Shown in pieces: positions 63,905-64,000 of a stretch of 64,000 nt of DNA; the stretch's first letter is position 1, and every line of letters starts with the position of its first letter. The notes beneath the pieces are model-generated. The model did no database searches. It had not been told where the DNA came from and was given only the letters and a program-made list of their open reading frames with translations. The position numbers were made by a program, and so were the translations under genes. Origin of the DNA: Mycobacterium sp. IS-1496 (GTDB lineage: Bacteria; Actinomycetota; Actinomycetes; Mycobacteriales; Mycobacteriaceae); assembly GCF_001499995.1 (NCBI RefSeq), contig NZ_LQIU01000010.1, positions 1 through 64,000 of the forward strand. Reading direction: 5' to 3'.

Positions 63905-64000
63905 CGTCCTCGCCGTACAGGTGCCCGCCTGGTGGACGAACGCCCGTGCCGCGCCGCCGATGTCGCCGGCTCGTCGGCGGCGGTGGCCCGGGAGGACCGA
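63901..64000 (-). CDS. C-terminal tail of a further gas-vesicle-operon gene, cut by the window
   Basis: A frame running in from the window edge gives 32 residues rich in Arg, Ala and Ser (ending RRAPVRRGR) and stops at a TGA that overlaps GTG 63904 as GTGA, the junction type found throughout this operon. The basic tail resembles that of the SRPBCC protein. Body and start lie outside the window, so no function can be given. Confidence 0.5.
   Translation of the reverse strand, partial: RSSRATAADEPATSAARHGRSSTRRAPVRRGR

Overview
This window is high-GC actinobacterial chromosome, and its gene order is that of a mycobacterium. The fast-growing, environmental Mycolicibacterium type fits best. The markers are the whiA-cuvA-rapZ-uvrC block, the lprG-p55 pair inside a riboflavin locus, fmt-rsmB-rpe-ribD, coaBC-rpoZ-gmk-mihF, the pyr operon, the aroCKBQ-pepQ-efp-nusB block and aroE-mltG-yqgF-alaS. 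These correspond to two M. tuberculosis blocks (about Rv1379-Rv1423 and Rv2533c-Rv2557) that lie far apart in H37Rv but are adjacent here. No tRNA, rRNA, CRISPR array or intact insertion sequence was seen.

Layout. 0-2.6 kb: a possible gene tail, an F420-type nitroreductase, and a divergent MFS exporter/TetR pair with a palindromic operator. 2.6-7.6 kb: whiA, cuvA, rapZ and uvrC as one leftward operon. 7.7-10.6 kb: a gamma-glutamyltransferase lipoprotein, a GNAT acetyltransferase and a PH-domain membrane protein. 10.6-17.6 kb: riboflavin synthesis (ribH, ribBA, ribE, ribD) around lprG-p55, then rpe. 17.6-24.3 kb: rsmB, fmt, lemA, a DUF2207 protein and a degenerate priA. 24.3-28.9 kb: accessory enzymes (Tat-exported amidase-like lipoprotein, lysoplasmalogenase-like protein, HSL-type esterase, Baeyer-Villiger monooxygenase). 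28.9-33.7 kb: metK, coaBC, rpoZ, gmk, mihF and a small secreted protein. 33.7-42.7 kb: the pyrimidine operon pyrR-pyrB-pyrC-(PH-like)-carA-carB-pyrF, with a PyrR RNA-binding leader. 42.7-45.7 kb: junction genes (serine hydrolase, FAD monooxygenase, AT-richer orphan). 45.7-57.8 kb: pepQ-efp-nusB, the shikimate genes, a lone prepilin peptidase, mltG, yqgF and alaS. 57.9-59.4 kb: YjbQ, a tandem ABM-domain protein and a GlsB-type membrane protein behind a SigF-like promoter. 59.5-64.0 kb: a tightly overlapped gas-vesicle operon (SRPBCC, gvpA, F, G, O, J, L, S, K), with the tail of one more gene at the window edge.

Working together: housekeeping operons for nucleotide, flavin, aromatic amino acid and CoA/SAM supply are interleaved with translation and repair genes. 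The standout accessory system is the gas-vesicle operon. It ends in a perfect 13-bp hairpin that contains the gvpK stop codon and faces the SigF-type stress gene.

Regulatory reading: seventeen genes have a TANNNT -10 hexamer 6-8 nt before the start codon, the signature of leaderless mycobacterial transcripts. I used it to choose starts. Functional names rest on motifs and remembered families, not on a search.
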